NCBI GenBank assembly: GCA_950295325.1 | Contig: OX485803.1 | Location: 10,542,001-10,606,000, forward strand | DNA: 64,000 nt | DNA from: Polytrichum commune | Taxonomy: Eukaryota; Streptophyta; Polytrichopsida; Polytrichales; Polytrichaceae | Direction: 5' to 3' | Shown here: positions 11,967 to 23,181 of the stretch, piece after piece | Numbering within the stretch: the first letter of the stretch is position 1 | Layout of the letters: each line of letters begins with the position of its first letter | Program-made: the position numbers and the translations under genes | The notes under the pieces: model-generated | Database searches by the model: none | What the model was told of the DNA's origin: nothing | The model's input: the letters and a program-made list of their open reading frames with translations, nothing else

Positions 11967-13025
11967 TTGGGAGGAGTTCTTCGGGTATATTGGCCTCGGG
12001 TACCGTGCTCGCCCCGCCAACGCCATCCGGCAGTTCACCTTTTCTTGGACTTATTCCACCATGTCAGGACGGGGGGGGGGGATGTACCTGCAACGGGTGG
12101 GAGAACCAGGAAGGGCAAGAACTTCTGCCCGGAGGAGGAAGAACAGTGCTGCCGAAGTTTTATGCATACTTCAACAGACTCCAGGAGAGGGATAGGGCAG
12201 AAGAATGCACATTTTTGGATCAATATAGCAACTCACTATGCTAGGCACAAACCAGAGGGAGGAGCTGATCGTGTTGCTAGGTCTCTAGAGACTAAATGGT
12301 CCGACATCAAGCAATTTGTCGCCAAATTCTGTGGTTGCTATCAGTCAGTGAGAGATTTGAATGAGAGTGGGAAAAGTGAGGATGATTTCGTATTAGATGC
12401 TATGACCTTGTACAAGCAAAAATGTGGGAAGCCTTTTGTTCTAAAACATTGCTGGTTGTTGTTAAAGACATATCCTAGGTTTGCAGCAATATTTATGGGG
12501 AAGTGAAAGAGTCAAGGGTTAGATCCGCCCTCAAGAGAGGGGCTGCCTGTTGATCGTCGCGATCTGCTCTCCCCCAATGGCCAGGCCCCCTCCACCGAAT
12601 CGCCACCTGCACAGACAAGGCCACAGGGTGCTAAGTCTTCAAAAATGGAGCATGCACATGGTAAGGGTAAGGAGCAAGCTTTGCGTGCTAATGCAAAAGC
12701 TACAATCGACTTTGCTGCTGCTACATTGAAGAAAACTGAGCAAATTGCTCAGCAAAATACATTTAGTTTGTTTACACTAGAGGATAAGAACATTACCTGT
12801 GACCTTGCTAGACAGTGGCTCCATCTCCGCAGGACCCAAGAGCTTGCAAAGCTCAAGGCCCAGGTTGCTGCCGAGCAAGCTGCCGAGGTTGCTGCCTCCA
12901 ACGTGCCTCCTCCTCCTCGCGTTGGAGTCTGCTCCTCCCCCAACAACACTTCTCCTGCACCTGCACCAACACAAACACAACACCTAGGAAACGTAGGCAT
13001 TGATGAGGACATCAATCTCCTTTAG
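11967..13025 (+). pseudogene. Harbinger ORF1-type Myb/SANT-like protein, interrupted by TGA
   Basis: The supported domain starts near 12100 with GKNFCPEEEEQCCRSFMHTS and continues through QKNAHFW, KWSDIKQFVAKFCGCY, SGKSEDDFVLDAM and the end motif GKPFVLKHCWLLLK. This order is typical of the Myb/SANT-like (NAM-associated) DNA-binding proteins that plant PIF/Harbinger elements encode beside their nuclease and that assist binding to the terminal repeats. A TGA at 12504-12506 breaks the frame. The same frame then continues through a proline-rich linker and an alanine- and lysine-rich, probably coiled-coil C terminus to TAG at 13023-13025. With only one visible defect this copy is young, or the stop may be a polymorphism. 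The exact N terminus is unclear: 11967 is only the first in-frame start. Confidence 0.72.
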
Positions 13026-13831
13026 TGGGGGAGAGATGTTAGTAGCACCCTTAACTTGGAGGCAATGTCCTCCACATTATGTACTTGTTCATTTTCGCTT
13101 AAGGCAATAAAGTTCAACTTTAGTGGTGCAAAGAGAAAAGTATAAGATGAGGTCCTAGTCTTGTACTTGTGCTTGGTTAGTGGAAGAGGGAGGAATATAT
13201 ATGCTAAACTAGGTTGGGTAGGCCGAGTAATGGGGACCATGGCTTAGAGGGGTCTTGGATAAAACCAAAAACCTCTTAGCCATGGTCTTGTCCGGGCGGG
13301 GGCAAGGTGATGGCGCGTGCTTATAAAAGTGCAACCCACGAGCCAATGCGAGTTGGCGCATGGGCGTCATGAACCCATGTCTCGAAAGAGCAAAGTGGGA
13401 GCCAAGTCGGGCGGGACTTGGCATCACCCCCGTGCGATCGAGACGTGGCTTAACAAAGGAAAGCCATCTCGGAGTGGCAACCGAGGCAACTTAGTAGAAG
13501 CGTTGAGGTCCAACCTAGTTGTGTCAAAATGATAGAGTTAGGCTAGTGGAGCCTAACTTGGGTGGCCCCAAAGGAAGGGTCACCCAAGTAAGTCTCAAAG
13601 TAGGTGAGTCTAGTGTAGTTTAGGTCCTTGGACAAGATGTCCGGGGTTTTCCTAAACGGACCACCTAGGATCGACACCTTTGAGACTTTGCCAAATTTGA
13701 AGATGCATTGTGGGGGTAGCGCCCTAAAGAAAACACAATGCCACACCAAGAGAGGATGGCAACTTGAGAATTGGTGTGCCCGACTATAAGTATAGTCGAT
13801 GAGGGCATCGACTCCATTTGGTGGGGGTGAG
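13026..13831. other. Element interior, nothing recognised
   Basis: About 0.8 kb between the broken Myb/SANT-like gene and the LTR-like repeat, inside the Harbinger-type element. No frame with protein motifs is visible on either strand. This is where a nuclease gene might have been expected, and none is seen. Confidence 0.45.
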
Positions 13832-14772
13832 TGTCGCGCACCTCTCCATGAGGAGTGCCTGCAACACCATGGGCACAAGGGGGACCCCGGAGTGACACCC
13901 GGGACTTGTGACGCCATTGGTGAGAGGGACCAAGTGATCCTAAGGTGGGTGAGGGCCCCGGGCGTTTAGAACGCCTCCCACCCACAAAGACTAGGAGTCA
14001 TGAGGGTAAAGCCATAAGCTATGAGTAGCTTATGGCGTCCCGATTCTAGAATGCTAAAGAACACCTCAATCTGAGGTGTGAGCTAGGAGATATGGCACTT
14101 TGAGTGGGATGCTGTCCCGGGACAGCGCCCTGGAACAGCAGGGGCCTGGGAGTGGCTCCCGGGACTGCAAAGGTTTAAACAGGCATAACTTCCTCAATAC
14201 TTGCCCGAATAGGGCAAGTGAGGTGTCCATAGGGATCTACGTGAAATGTAGATGACGATAGAGTGGTTGGTTGTTAGATTCAGAGACCGCACGTGGAAGT
14301 TATGAAGGTCTGAAGCTGCAGGGAGGCTTCTAGACCCAGCGGCTAAGGGAAAATGTCTACTTGGCCCCAACTCTTGGTAGAGAGACAAAAGGGATGTTGA
14401 CGGTGGGGGAGGGGCCCCGCCAAAAGTCCTAGAGGCTTATATGGGTGAGGCGGCTTTGCCGACCGACCCCCCCCGGAGCATACTTGGCAATGTGCTCCGG
14501 GTGGTTGTAGTGTTGTCCTAGCAACACTATGACCAAGTAGGGAGTGGACTTCCATGGATGGAAGTCCACCTTAGCGATGGGTTACCTACTAAGGGGAAAG
14601 AGTCCCGAATGCATGTGTAGGAGGGTTTGGTGACCAAATATGGGATTGAAGGTCCGCGGTTTTGGGAGCTAACCATGCATGTGCGTGGGATGTGCAGGTT
14701 AGCGCTCGGGACACTTGCTAGAGTTGGAAAGCGATTGAGCTAAGTGGAGAAAAACTAGCAAGGGTCGCGACA
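13832..14772 (-). repeat. LTR-like repeat, inverted copy of 55298-56259
   Basis: The segment starts TGTCGCGCACCTCTCC and ends GGTCGCGACA. It is the reverse complement of 55298-56259 with moderate divergence; shared landmarks include the ggaagtccac block, the agggcaagtgaggcg-like block and gggacagcgcc. The ends TGTCGC/GCGACA fit an LTR. No clear 5-bp target duplication is visible here, so one end may be displaced. No gene is encoded. Confidence 0.6.
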
Positions 14773-14999
14773 TCGCTAATAGGCATGTTTCCTCTCAACA
14801 AATTCACACACCCTCTGCTCACAATTCGTACACACCTCAACCCTCATGGTTGCAGGGTTTAGGTAGTAGGATTTAGGAATGTCAGTAGCTTTTGCACTTA
14901 GGACTGTAACTCAATGATTTCAAACACATCATTTGAATTTGTCCACATTGGAGTGTATTCTGTGTTGCTCTACTTATGTGCATTACTCTCTGCCTAATT

Positions 15000-15790
15000 C
15001 AATATCCTCTCAATCCACAAAGCCCTCTCTGCCTAATTCAATCACACAAAACCCTCTGCCTAAACACAACTAACTCTCAACCTGATGCATTGTAACCTCA
15101 ACCTATTACTAATAAACTCTCAACCTGCTTTCAATTTAAACCTCAACCTGCAAGGAAATTAACCCCTTAGCCTAAAGCCAAACTCTCAACCTTCAATCAC
15201 ACAAAGCCTCAGAGTTAAGCAAACTAACTCTCAACCTGCAATATAATTAAGCCCTCAGCCTAAACACAATCGCTCTCAACTTGATGCAATGTAATTAAGC
15301 CCTGATGCTATGTAGCTCTCAACCTACTTTCAATTTAAGCCTCAACATGCAAGCAAATTAGTACACATCCTAAAGCAAATGAACAACCTTCAACCACACA
15401 AAGCCCTCAGCCTAAACTAAACCCACTCTCAACGTGATGCAATGTAATTAAGCCATACTGCTATGTATCTCTCAACCTGCTTTTAACATAATTACTTACA
15501 CAATCACTCTAAACCTGATGCAATGTAATTAAGCCTTGATGCTATGTATCTCTCAACATGCTTTCATGTTAAGCCTCAACTTGCAAGCAAATTAGTACAC
15601 AGCCTAAAGCAAATGAACAACCTTCAACCACACAAAGCCCTCAGCCTAAACTAGGACCCACTCTCAACCTGATGCAATGTAATTAAGCCCTGATGCTATG
15701 TATCTCTCAACCTGCTTTTAATATAATCACTCACACAATCACTCTCAACCTGATGCAATGTAATTAAGCTGATGCTATGTATATCTCAAC
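15000..15790 (+). repeat. Diverged minisatellite with higher-order pattern
   Basis: Repeated blocks of ctctcaacctgatgcaatg, taattaagccctgatgctat and cacaaagccctcagcctaaa occur in varying order. The anchor gatgcaatgtaattaag recurs near 15281, 15436, 15518, 15670 and 15752. The block lies inside the Harbinger-type element, just before the 49-bp array. Confidence 0.8.
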
Positions 15791-15837
15791 CATCCCCACA
15801 GAATAAATGAGCCAAGACAAAGAAAAAAAATAAAGAC

Positions 15838-16232
15838 ATAAATAGCGGTCTTTGCAAAAAACATAGGTAGAGGTAAAACGTTTTACATAAATAGCGGTCT
15901 TTGCAAAAAACATAGGTAGAGGTAAAACGTTTTACATAAATAACGGTCTTTGCAAAAAACATAGGTAGAGGTAAAATGTTTTACACAAATAGCGGTCTTT
16001 GCAAAAAACATAGGTAGAGGTAAAACGTTTTACATAAATAGCGGTTTTTGCAAAAAACATAGGTAGAGGTAAAACGTTTTACATAAATAGCGGTCTTTGC
16101 AAAAAACATAGGTAGAGGTAAAACGTCTTTACATAAATAGCGGTCTTTGCAAAAAACATAGGTAGAGGTAAAACATCTTTACATAAATAGCGGTCTTTGC
16201 AAAAAACATAGGTAGAGGTAAAACGTCTTTAC
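15838..16232 (+). repeat. 49-bp tandem array, eight copies
   Basis: The unit begins ataaatagcggtctttgc and ends gtaaaacgttttac. Starts are at 15838, 15887, 15936, 15985, 16034 and 16083; from there the units are one base longer because the last ones end tctttac. Copies differ at only one to three positions, so the array expanded recently compared with the old minisatellite beside it. Confidence 0.95.
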
Positions 16233-17640
16233 ATAAATAGTTACTTTTATAGTTACTTTTACTTCGCTTAGTAATATATAGTTACTTTTACTTAACAATC
16301 CTCCTCGAAGGAATAAGTAACTAATAATTTAATCTAGTGATTGGTCTCTAGATTAGTGTGAAAAAGAACTCAAAAGATTAGTGTGAGGATGAGAACAAAA
16401 CGTACGAAGATATTTGGAGAATCAATGAAACTTTGAGAGAAGTGTTATGTGAGAGCAAATTGATTGAAGGAAATAAAATTATCTCTCTCTCTCTCTCTTT
16501 CAAGCGGAAGCTATCTTTGATCTCCTCAAAAGGGAAATTATTACTTACATATATTGAGTGATTGAGTGACAAAGACTTACTTGCATTATGAAAAAGACAC
16601 TTTGTGCTCAACTCTTGAAATTAAGATAAAACTTATGATACATGTGATGAAGATTATGTGACTTATACATGAGTGTCATATTGATGTTATATTAAATGCT
16701 TTCATTGGAATGATAATAAGAATGATATAGATAACATTGACATTAATAAAACAAAGATTGATTGATTGATGACTTACAATTATTGTTATTGAAACATTGA
16801 TGCTTAAAGTTTCTTTGTGAGTTGTTGAATGTCATTACAATTGAAGAGTTAACAATTTGAGAGAAGAGTTGTCTCTCTTGAGCAAAACTCAAGAAGTCAA
16901 AATATAGATAAAAATAAAAGTAAAAGATAAAAGATAAAGAATTGGTGGACGTTCGATATAGTCATGGACGATTCGAAGCTTTAAGATTATAGTAATGATT
17001 TATTTTCATTTAATAGTTATATAAATATAAATATATAAAAAATAGATTAAAGATAAAGATAAAAAATAAAAAATAAAAGCCATCAAATTATAGAAATAAC
17101 TTTGTATAAAAATAAATCTATGAATAGAAGATAAAATATAAAGATAAAAGGTAAAGCATTGGTAGCCGTTCGACCCAAACATTACTCCGGATGACCCTAA
17201 TTTCCATTTAATTGATTCCGAAGTAGTGTAGACCATTTCATCAAAGATGATTTTAAACCCTTAACCTATAGGGGGTGGAGTTTTGTTTTAATGTTGGAGG
17301 TCTACAATCATGATATCTCTATCTTTAAGATAAGCGAAATTGATCTAAGATGATTAGTAAATTCAAATCTTACACACACCCATTTAATTATGAACCCGTA
17401 TCCAGATGGTTTAGGTAGGACAACCCTAAACATTAGACCATGTTGCAGTGGTCCATATATTAATTAGATACAAGAAAAATGCCCAAATTAACGAATGTAG
17501 TGATATTAGTGTTACAATGTTGTTTTATTTCATTGCCTCGCGGGGAAACCCTAAACCCATATCAATATGGTTTATGTAGGAAGATCCAAACAATAGACCA
17601 TGTTGTTGTGGTCCATATATCAAGTTGAGAGAAGGGGAAG
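16233..17640. other. AT-rich interior of the Harbinger-type element
   Basis: Strongly AT-rich DNA with long runs of aaagataaaa type (about 16900-17160) and a (ct)n run near 16485. There is a short near-repeat of the phrase tagaccatgttg(c/t)(a/t)gtggtccatatat at about 17436 and 17596. No protein-coding frame can be supported. Confidence 0.5.
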
Positions 17641-17950
17641 TCTCAAATTAACGAGGTATTTTAGTATCCGGGCGGAGAACCGAAAGGGATCGGGCAAGGC
17701 ATCGGGCATGGAATCGGTATCCGGGCAAGGCATCGGGCAAGGGGGTAATCCCGGGCGGGGGCCGGCCTCGAAGAAGGGCATGTACCCGAGCTAGTGGGCT
17801 CCAAAAATATGTCGGGTAAACCCACACTATGCCCGGGGTGCCACCGGTGCAATTATGCCCGGGGCAGTGCCCGGTCTAGTGGGGATGCTCTTAGAAGGTT
17901 TAGTTAAGCTTACTTAAGGAGTAATTATCCTTAACTTATGAAAGCAACTA

Positions 17951-18507
17951 CAGTAAACTCCCACTTAAGTACGCACCCGTTTAAGTATGCATCCCGGTTA
18001 AATGCACAATATTTTTGACAAAAATCAGGGTTCATAGTTTATTGTATGAACATGTCATGCAGAGTCATTTGCCGCGAATGCATGAATTTTTTACATTTGA
18101 CATTCAATGTTAGTTTGTTAACGTTTCGTTGAAACGTCTCACACGATCGTCATAGTTCATTGTGCATATGTCCAACTTCCATTTAGGGTTTTGGCATCAT
18201 TAGACATTAGCATCGTTCGTTGCAATATGTTCTCCTAATTGTCCCAAACTTTCTAGATGGTGCCTTCACTGACTTCATACTCCCGCACGAGCGCCCGCCT
18301 GCTCGGCACGTTTGGCTTGCTCAACTTTGCAATGATTTCACATCGTTGGGCTTCGGTCAAGCGGTTTACCTTAGGTTTCATCTGTTTCATGTTGTGATTC
18401 ATTGAATCAGAGGGTCTAGAAAGTGATATGAGTAAAGTACGCACCTACCAACTAAGTGCGCACCAACGGCTCCGGTTCAAAGTGCGTACTTAAGTGGGAG
18501 ATTACTG
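17951..18507 (-). mobile_element. Pogo/Tigger-type non-autonomous element, copy 1
   Basis: The left end CAGTAAACTCCCACTTAAGT and the right end, read inward as CAGTAATCTCCCACTTAAGT, form an inverted repeat of about 28 bp. TA flanks both ends (17949-17950, 18508-18509), as expected for the Tc1/mariner-pogo group. The 557-bp element keeps a piece of a CENPB/psq-like DNA-binding domain on the minus strand. It sits only 58 bp beyond the right end of the Harbinger-type element. Confidence 0.85.
18253..18411 (-). pseudogene. Tigger/pogo helix-turn-helix remnant, copy 1
   Basis: The minus strand reads LTEAQRCEIIAKLSKPNVPS and, further on, REYEVSEGTI, then a TAG followed in frame by KVWDN. This is the N-terminal psq/CENPB-type helix-turn-helix of pogo/Tigger transposases, which binds the element ends. 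No DDE domain follows, and stops interrupt the frame. Its survival inside a short deletion derivative is unusual, because such elements commonly keep only their ends. Confidence 0.75.
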
Positions 18508-19093
18508 TAGTAGGCTAAGATATAGAGAACTCTAGTTCTTTGAGGCACAGGGGAGCTACAAATGTGAAGAGGAGGGGAGCATGCCAATATTCATTGTTCT
18601 TCATGTTGTTTGCTCTCAAGTCTCCTCTCCATAGCTCATGGTGGGGTGGTGCGTCCCCCAGACACTAACCCACAGTAACAACCTAACTTGTGATAAATGT
18701 TATGTCAGTTGTAAATAAGTTAGGTCCAGGAAGTCACACATTATTGCACAACCCGAGGTCAATATATATCAAGGCTCAAGGGTTGGGCACATGGCTTGGG
18801 CTTCCACAGCCCAACACATTTTTTGTGGGGTTGTGGTCAAATCTTTAGTGACATCTAAGGTCTCCTTTCCAACTGAAAACTAAGGACCTCTACTAGAAAG
18901 TTTGTACAACACTACCATTGTGGGTTGATGCTCATCTTCAAAACTAATCTCGGAATCGATCCAAATACTTTTCATCCGCTTTGTCTACAACCATTCACTC
19001 TATATAATGTTTATAAATTAGGCCTCAACAAATTGTGGGTTGAAGTATCATAAGTTGATGAAAGATCTTGAGAGTTATTCATCATTCTACTAC
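18508..19093. other. Intergenic, nothing recognised
   Basis: AT-rich spacer between two small transposons. No coding frame and no repeat of note were seen. Confidence 0.45.
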
Positions 19094-19391
19094 ACCGTTT
19101 ATGGTATATAGTGTCACATGCGTAATAGCGTCACTTATCCTATTTTGAAGCATATGCTATGTTACATTGATGATTTAACAACTTCACCATAAGTGTTGTC
19201 TCATGACACTTGACGTTCAAGTGCGCTTACTAATATCTTGGCATGAGTACGTTCAATAATGTTATGAGATGGATGTCTATGTTCCACAATGGTCTACAAG
19301 TTGACTAAAGTGTACACAAATGGCACTTGCCATTAGTGTAGCTTAGGCCCTTCGCAAATAGTGTATGTGACACAAAATACCATAAACGGTG
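19094..19391. mobile_element. Small inverted-repeat element, 298 bp
   Basis: The left end CACCGTTTATGGTA and the right end TACCATAAACGGTG are perfect inverted repeats of 14 bp, and the similarity continues inward (tagtgtcacatgcg against gtatgtgacac). TACTA lies on both sides and may be a 5-bp target duplication. No coding sequence. The superfamily is not clear from this. Confidence 0.75.
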
Positions 19392-20144
19392 TACTATATT
19401 TAGCATACAATTATATTATTGGGCCTTCTCTTTGACCATGATTTCCATCAAAAGGGATTACCTATGGACTTTTGTGCAATGATCGTAGAGAATTGGCTTC
19501 TACACTAATTAGTATTAATAATGTGGACCACAGTAATTTTCTAAAGCTCGTGCTATTTCTCATAATGAGAATACATGTGGGTCACATTAATTTTCATCCC
19601 ATGCTAGATTTGTAGTAGAAAATTAGTATGGGTCCCCATGGGTCACATTACTTGTTTCTCTAGAAAACTATGTAGGTACTTATTTTATTTGTGCTACTTT
19701 TGTCCTATAAATAATATTCAATATGTTGGTCAAAAGTCTATATGAAGACTTAGGGGAAGAGCCGAGGTCTTGAACCCACATTAATTCCACCTTGACTAGT
19801 AAATTAGTGTGGCCCATGTTAATTTTTTCCACACTAATTTCCTACCCACATTATCATGGCTATTTAGTGTAGTTACAAATCATCTAGTTTGATTTCCCAT
19901 AAAACTGGTTAAAAATTTAAAACTTTGGGAAATGAACCAAAGCATATTTTGGGTATATTACTATTTTAAGGAAACATTAAAGGAATAACCAAATCATTTC
20001 AATGAATAACATATTGATAATGGGGAAGTAAGGACATCCATCAAGTTGGCTCAAATTTCTCTCCGACATTGTTTGTGACGAGAAATGACATGTTAAATAT
20101 GCAAGTGCAAATTTCTAGGATTCCAAAGATTTAAAGTATATAAC
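19392..20144. other. Intergenic, nothing recognised
   Basis: About 750 bases of AT-rich DNA without a coding frame. Variants of the phrase tgtgg(g/c)(t/c)c(a/c)cattaatttt recur between 19510 and 19830 (for example 19567 and 19810) and may be a degraded repeat. Confidence 0.4.
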
Positions 20145-20147
20145 TTA

Positions 20148-20592
20148 GGGGCGGTTTACACTATGGACCATGAAGTTGTCCCACGTAAGAGGCCTATTTT
20201 GCGTGGGACGACTTCATGGGACGACTTCCATGGTCCGAGTTACTAAAATATTAGTTTTCATGGTTCATGGGCCCTTCACTAGGTGTAAACCGAATGTGGA
20301 CCATGAAGAATGACCAAGCACCAAAAAGGCTTAAAACGGCATTTTTCTGACATGGGCCCTTGCTCTTTTTCCCGGACCACCTCTTTTGCTTGTCCCAACG
20401 GAAAACCCGTTGGACCATGGCAGTGGATAGAGTAGGCTTAAAAAATAATATTTTGTGGACCTCAACCTCTGTGGTCACTCTGCCATTTTTTCCTTGGTGT
20501 AAACCCAAGTCGTCCCGGGACGACTTCAACGTCCAATCACATCGCTTAGACGGCCGTGGGACGACTTCATGGTCCATAGTATAAACCTCCCC
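20148..20592. mobile_element. Harbinger/Tourist-like MITE, 445 bp, TTA target duplication
   Basis: The left end GGGGCGGTTTACACTATGGA and the right end, read inward as GGGGAGGTTTATACTATGGA, continue into about 40 bp of inverted repeat ending near gaagt(t/c)gtcccac. TTA flanks both sides (20145-20147, 20593-20595). No coding sequence. The interior carries further inverted copies of the atggtcca/tggaccat phrase, so the transcript would fold into a long hairpin. Confidence 0.85.
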
Positions 20593-21053
20593 TTAAATCC
20601 ATCTCACAATTGTCAGAAGTTGGACTTCTATAAGATGGATGGGTGCATTATTTATAGGTTTTTAGAAATTTTGAGCTACACAATTGTGGGTCTAATCACC
20701 TTAACTCTACAAGCTAGGCCCCAACCAACATTACCAAGGTAAAGGGGTCTAGTAAAAACCTATTAATTTACCCATAGATTTGTGGGTAACTTGTCTCAGG
20801 TTGGTCCCCCTAGACTAATTCGGGGCTTCTAATGCTAATTACGGGGTCATCTAATCTAGAAAACGAATAATACAAATTAAATTATAAATACTACCTTGAG
20901 TAATGTTGGTGGGGCCCACCTCAAAGATGCCATGGGTGTCTAGCCCTAGCCTACACGATGTCATCAAATATGAGGCCCACATACCTTCTTAAGAGCATCT
21001 CTGCTCATAAAGCTACCACCAAGTGATTATCATTAGCTTTGAAGATCCTTTAA

Positions 21054-21635
21054 GGGGTTGTGTTACACCATGAACCATGAAGTCATCCCAAGGCCTTGTA
21101 AAATCTATAATTAGCTGTTGAACTTGTTTGGGACCAATTCAATTTACACCAAGAAAAAAATGTCAAAGTGACCATGGAGTTCAATGTCCCCCAAAGACAT
21201 ATTTTAAGGCCTACATTATCCACTGACATGGTTCAACAAGTTTGCGGTGCGAGAGGCAAAATAGGTGCTCTAGTGGAAAAAGACAGGGGTCCATGGCAAA
21301 GAAATATTGTTATAATAAAAATATAATGAATTTTTTTGGGGGAAGAAAAGATGAAGCCAAAAAAAGACAAGACAAAATAATGGTCAAACTTGAACTTCCT
21401 CAAAATTGGCCTTTTGGGAAATATATCAAAAAAATTAGGACATGCATTTTTTTGGTGCATGGTTATTCCTATTGGTCCACATTCGGTTTACACCTAGTGA
21501 GGGGCCCAAAGGCTTTGTAAATTGATTTTCTAAGAAATCGGACCATGGAAGTTGGACCATGAAGTCAGACCATGCAAAAATGCCATATTCCATGGTCCAT
21601 GATCCGACTTCATGGTCCATGGTGTAAACTAGCCC
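21054..21635. mobile_element. Harbinger/Tourist-like MITE, 582 bp, TAA target duplication
   Basis: The left end GGGGTTGTGTTACACCATGA and the right end, read inward as GGGCTAGTTTACACCATGGA, share the gaccatgaagtc core with the MITE at 20148, so the two are relatives. TAA flanks both ends (21051-21053 and 21636-21638), fitting the TWA target of Harbinger elements. No coding sequence. Confidence 0.75.
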
Positions 21636-21638
21636 TAA

Positions 21639-22150
21639 TGCAAACTAACATGATATGTCCCACCGATTTAAAAGCCCCTAATATGTGTATCTAAAAATAT
21701 CATTGTCCACCAAATACATCATAGAGGCCCTCTCTCACCTAACCAAGTATGACACATTGAACGCCTCTTTAGAGCCTCTATATTATAATCAACTGTTAAT
21801 GAAAAGTTTGGATATATATGGACTTTGGAGGTAGGCCATAGCATGCAATTTTGCTATAAAAGAGTGCTAAAAGTGGATGATATAGTCTAGCCTTGATATG
21901 AGTTGCCATGGTAAGTGTTTAAAATCGCATATGTGTTAAGGAAACTTGTGCTCAAACCCCAAAAGAAATCCAAAACATACACTAAGTTTTGATTGTTAAG
22001 TGTTAACAAAATTTATAAAAAATGTACTTCTTTGTTTGATGAAATCACCTCGATAAGTGTTAATTTGGATAAAGTGAGGCTATGAAGTTTTATAACTTGG
22101 ATGAAATTGACTAAAAATTCTAACCCTAATCCTTAAACCCTACTACCGTC
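21639..22150. other. Intergenic, nothing recognised
   Basis: About 500 bases before the Tigger transposase tail. Part may be the eroded upstream portion of that transposase, but I see no motif of it. Confidence 0.4.
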
Positions 22151-22525
22151 TTGGAACAACTGGCATGGGTATCTATAGGGAGTAAAATTGGACCCACTAT
22201 GAATGCACATGAGTTCATCAATCATGAGCTGGAATTTGATCTAAATAATCCTTACATACTTACTGAGAAGGAAATTATAGGTATGCTTGATGACAAAGAT
22301 GGTGTTATTGATAATGAACCCATTGAAGAAGTTGATAATGTGCAAATTGATGATGTGGTAGATAAAGTATGATTCAAGGATGCTAAAAGTGCATTAGTGA
22401 CCTTGATTCAATATTTGGAATAAAGACCTACTGATGTTACACCTCTCATCTAGAGCATTTTAACACTTAAAAAAGAAACAAGATCTCAACAAACTACTTT
22501 AGATTCGTTCTTCCATTACGCTTAG
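22151..22525 (+). pseudogene. Pogo/Tigger transposase C-terminal tail
   Basis: The frame reads an acidic segment (EKEIIGMLDDKDG, DDVVDKV), then after stops SALVTLIQYLE, and ends QQTTLDSFFHYA. Tigger/CENPB-type transposases end in this way: an acidic linker, a short leucine-rich helix with a YLE/YLEQQ motif, and a final QTTLDSFF-like peptide. In-frame TGA (22370-22372), TAA and TAG codons break it. No catalytic domain is present in the 500 bases upstream. It lies on the strand opposite to the helix-turn-helix remnant in the neighbouring element at 22624, so the two are not parts of one gene. Confidence 0.65.
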
Positions 22526-22623
22526 ATGTATGATGACATTCATATCTTATATATTTTCATCCTTTGTTTACATAAGTGTTAACTTTTTAAAGATTCCAAA
22601 GTCACATAAGTGTCATGCGTGTA

Positions 22624-23181
22624 CAATAATCTCACACTAAAGTATGCACCCGTTTAAGTACGCATCCCAGTTAAGTGCGCAATGTTTTTGACAAAAATCA
22701 AGGTTCATAGTTTATTGTATGAACATGTCATGCGGAGTCATTTGCTGCAAATGCATGAATTTTTTACACTTGACAAACAATGTTAATTTGTTAACGTTTC
22801 GTTGAAATGTCTCAAACAATTGCCGTAGTTCATCATACATATGTCTAACTTCTGTTTAGGGTTTTGGCAACATTAGACATTAGCGTTGTTCGTTGCAATA
22901 TGTTCTCATGATTGTCCCAGACTTTCCAGATGGCGCCTTCACTGACTTCATACTCCCGCCCTAGCGCCTGCTTGCTCGGTGCGTTCGGCTTGCTCAACTT
23001 TGCAATAATTTCACATTGTTGGGCTTTGGTCGAGTGGGTTACCTCAGGTTTCATTCATTTCTTGTTGCGATTCATTGAATTAGAGGGTCTAGAAAGCGAT
23101 ATGAGTAAAATAACGCACCTACCAACTAAGTGCGCACCAACGGCTCCAGTTCAAAGTGCATACTTAAGCGGGAGATTACTA
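22624..23181 (-). mobile_element. Pogo/Tigger-type non-autonomous element, copy 2
   Basis: A 558-bp relative of the element at 17951, similar along its whole length and in the same orientation. The left end is degraded (CAATAATCTCACACTAAAGT) and the right end reads gcgggagattacta. TA flanks both ends. It also keeps the helix-turn-helix remnant on the minus strand. Confidence 0.8.
22845..23054 (-). pseudogene. Tigger/pogo helix-turn-helix remnant, copy 2
   Basis: The minus strand reads KAQQCEIIAKLSKPNAPS, then REYEVSEGAIWKVWDNHENI, open over 69 codons without the stops seen in copy 1. It is the DNA-binding part of a pogo/Tigger transposase without a catalytic domain. The two copies together give a better consensus of the lost autonomous parent than either alone. 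Confidence 0.75.

Larger units (their letters stand above)
11842..17890 (+). mobile_element. PIF/Harbinger-type element, 6.05 kb, TTA target duplication
   Basis: The left end at 11842 reads GAGCGTCCCCACCAG and the right end at 17890, read inward on the other strand, is GAGCATCCCCACTAG: 13 of 15 terminal bases match. TTA flanks both ends (11839-11841 and 17891-17893), the target duplication typical of PIF/Harbinger. The first and last 250 bases are GC-rich with many cccgggc motifs, unlike the AT-rich interior. The cargo is a Myb/SANT-like gene broken by a stop, an LTR-like insertion, a diverged minisatellite block and a 49-bp array. I see no HARBI1-like nuclease gene, so the copy cannot move itself. 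Confidence 0.8.

Noticed and set aside
15838-16232. CRISPR-like array
   Set aside because: Units are contiguous tandem copies without variable spacers, and the genome is eukaryotic.
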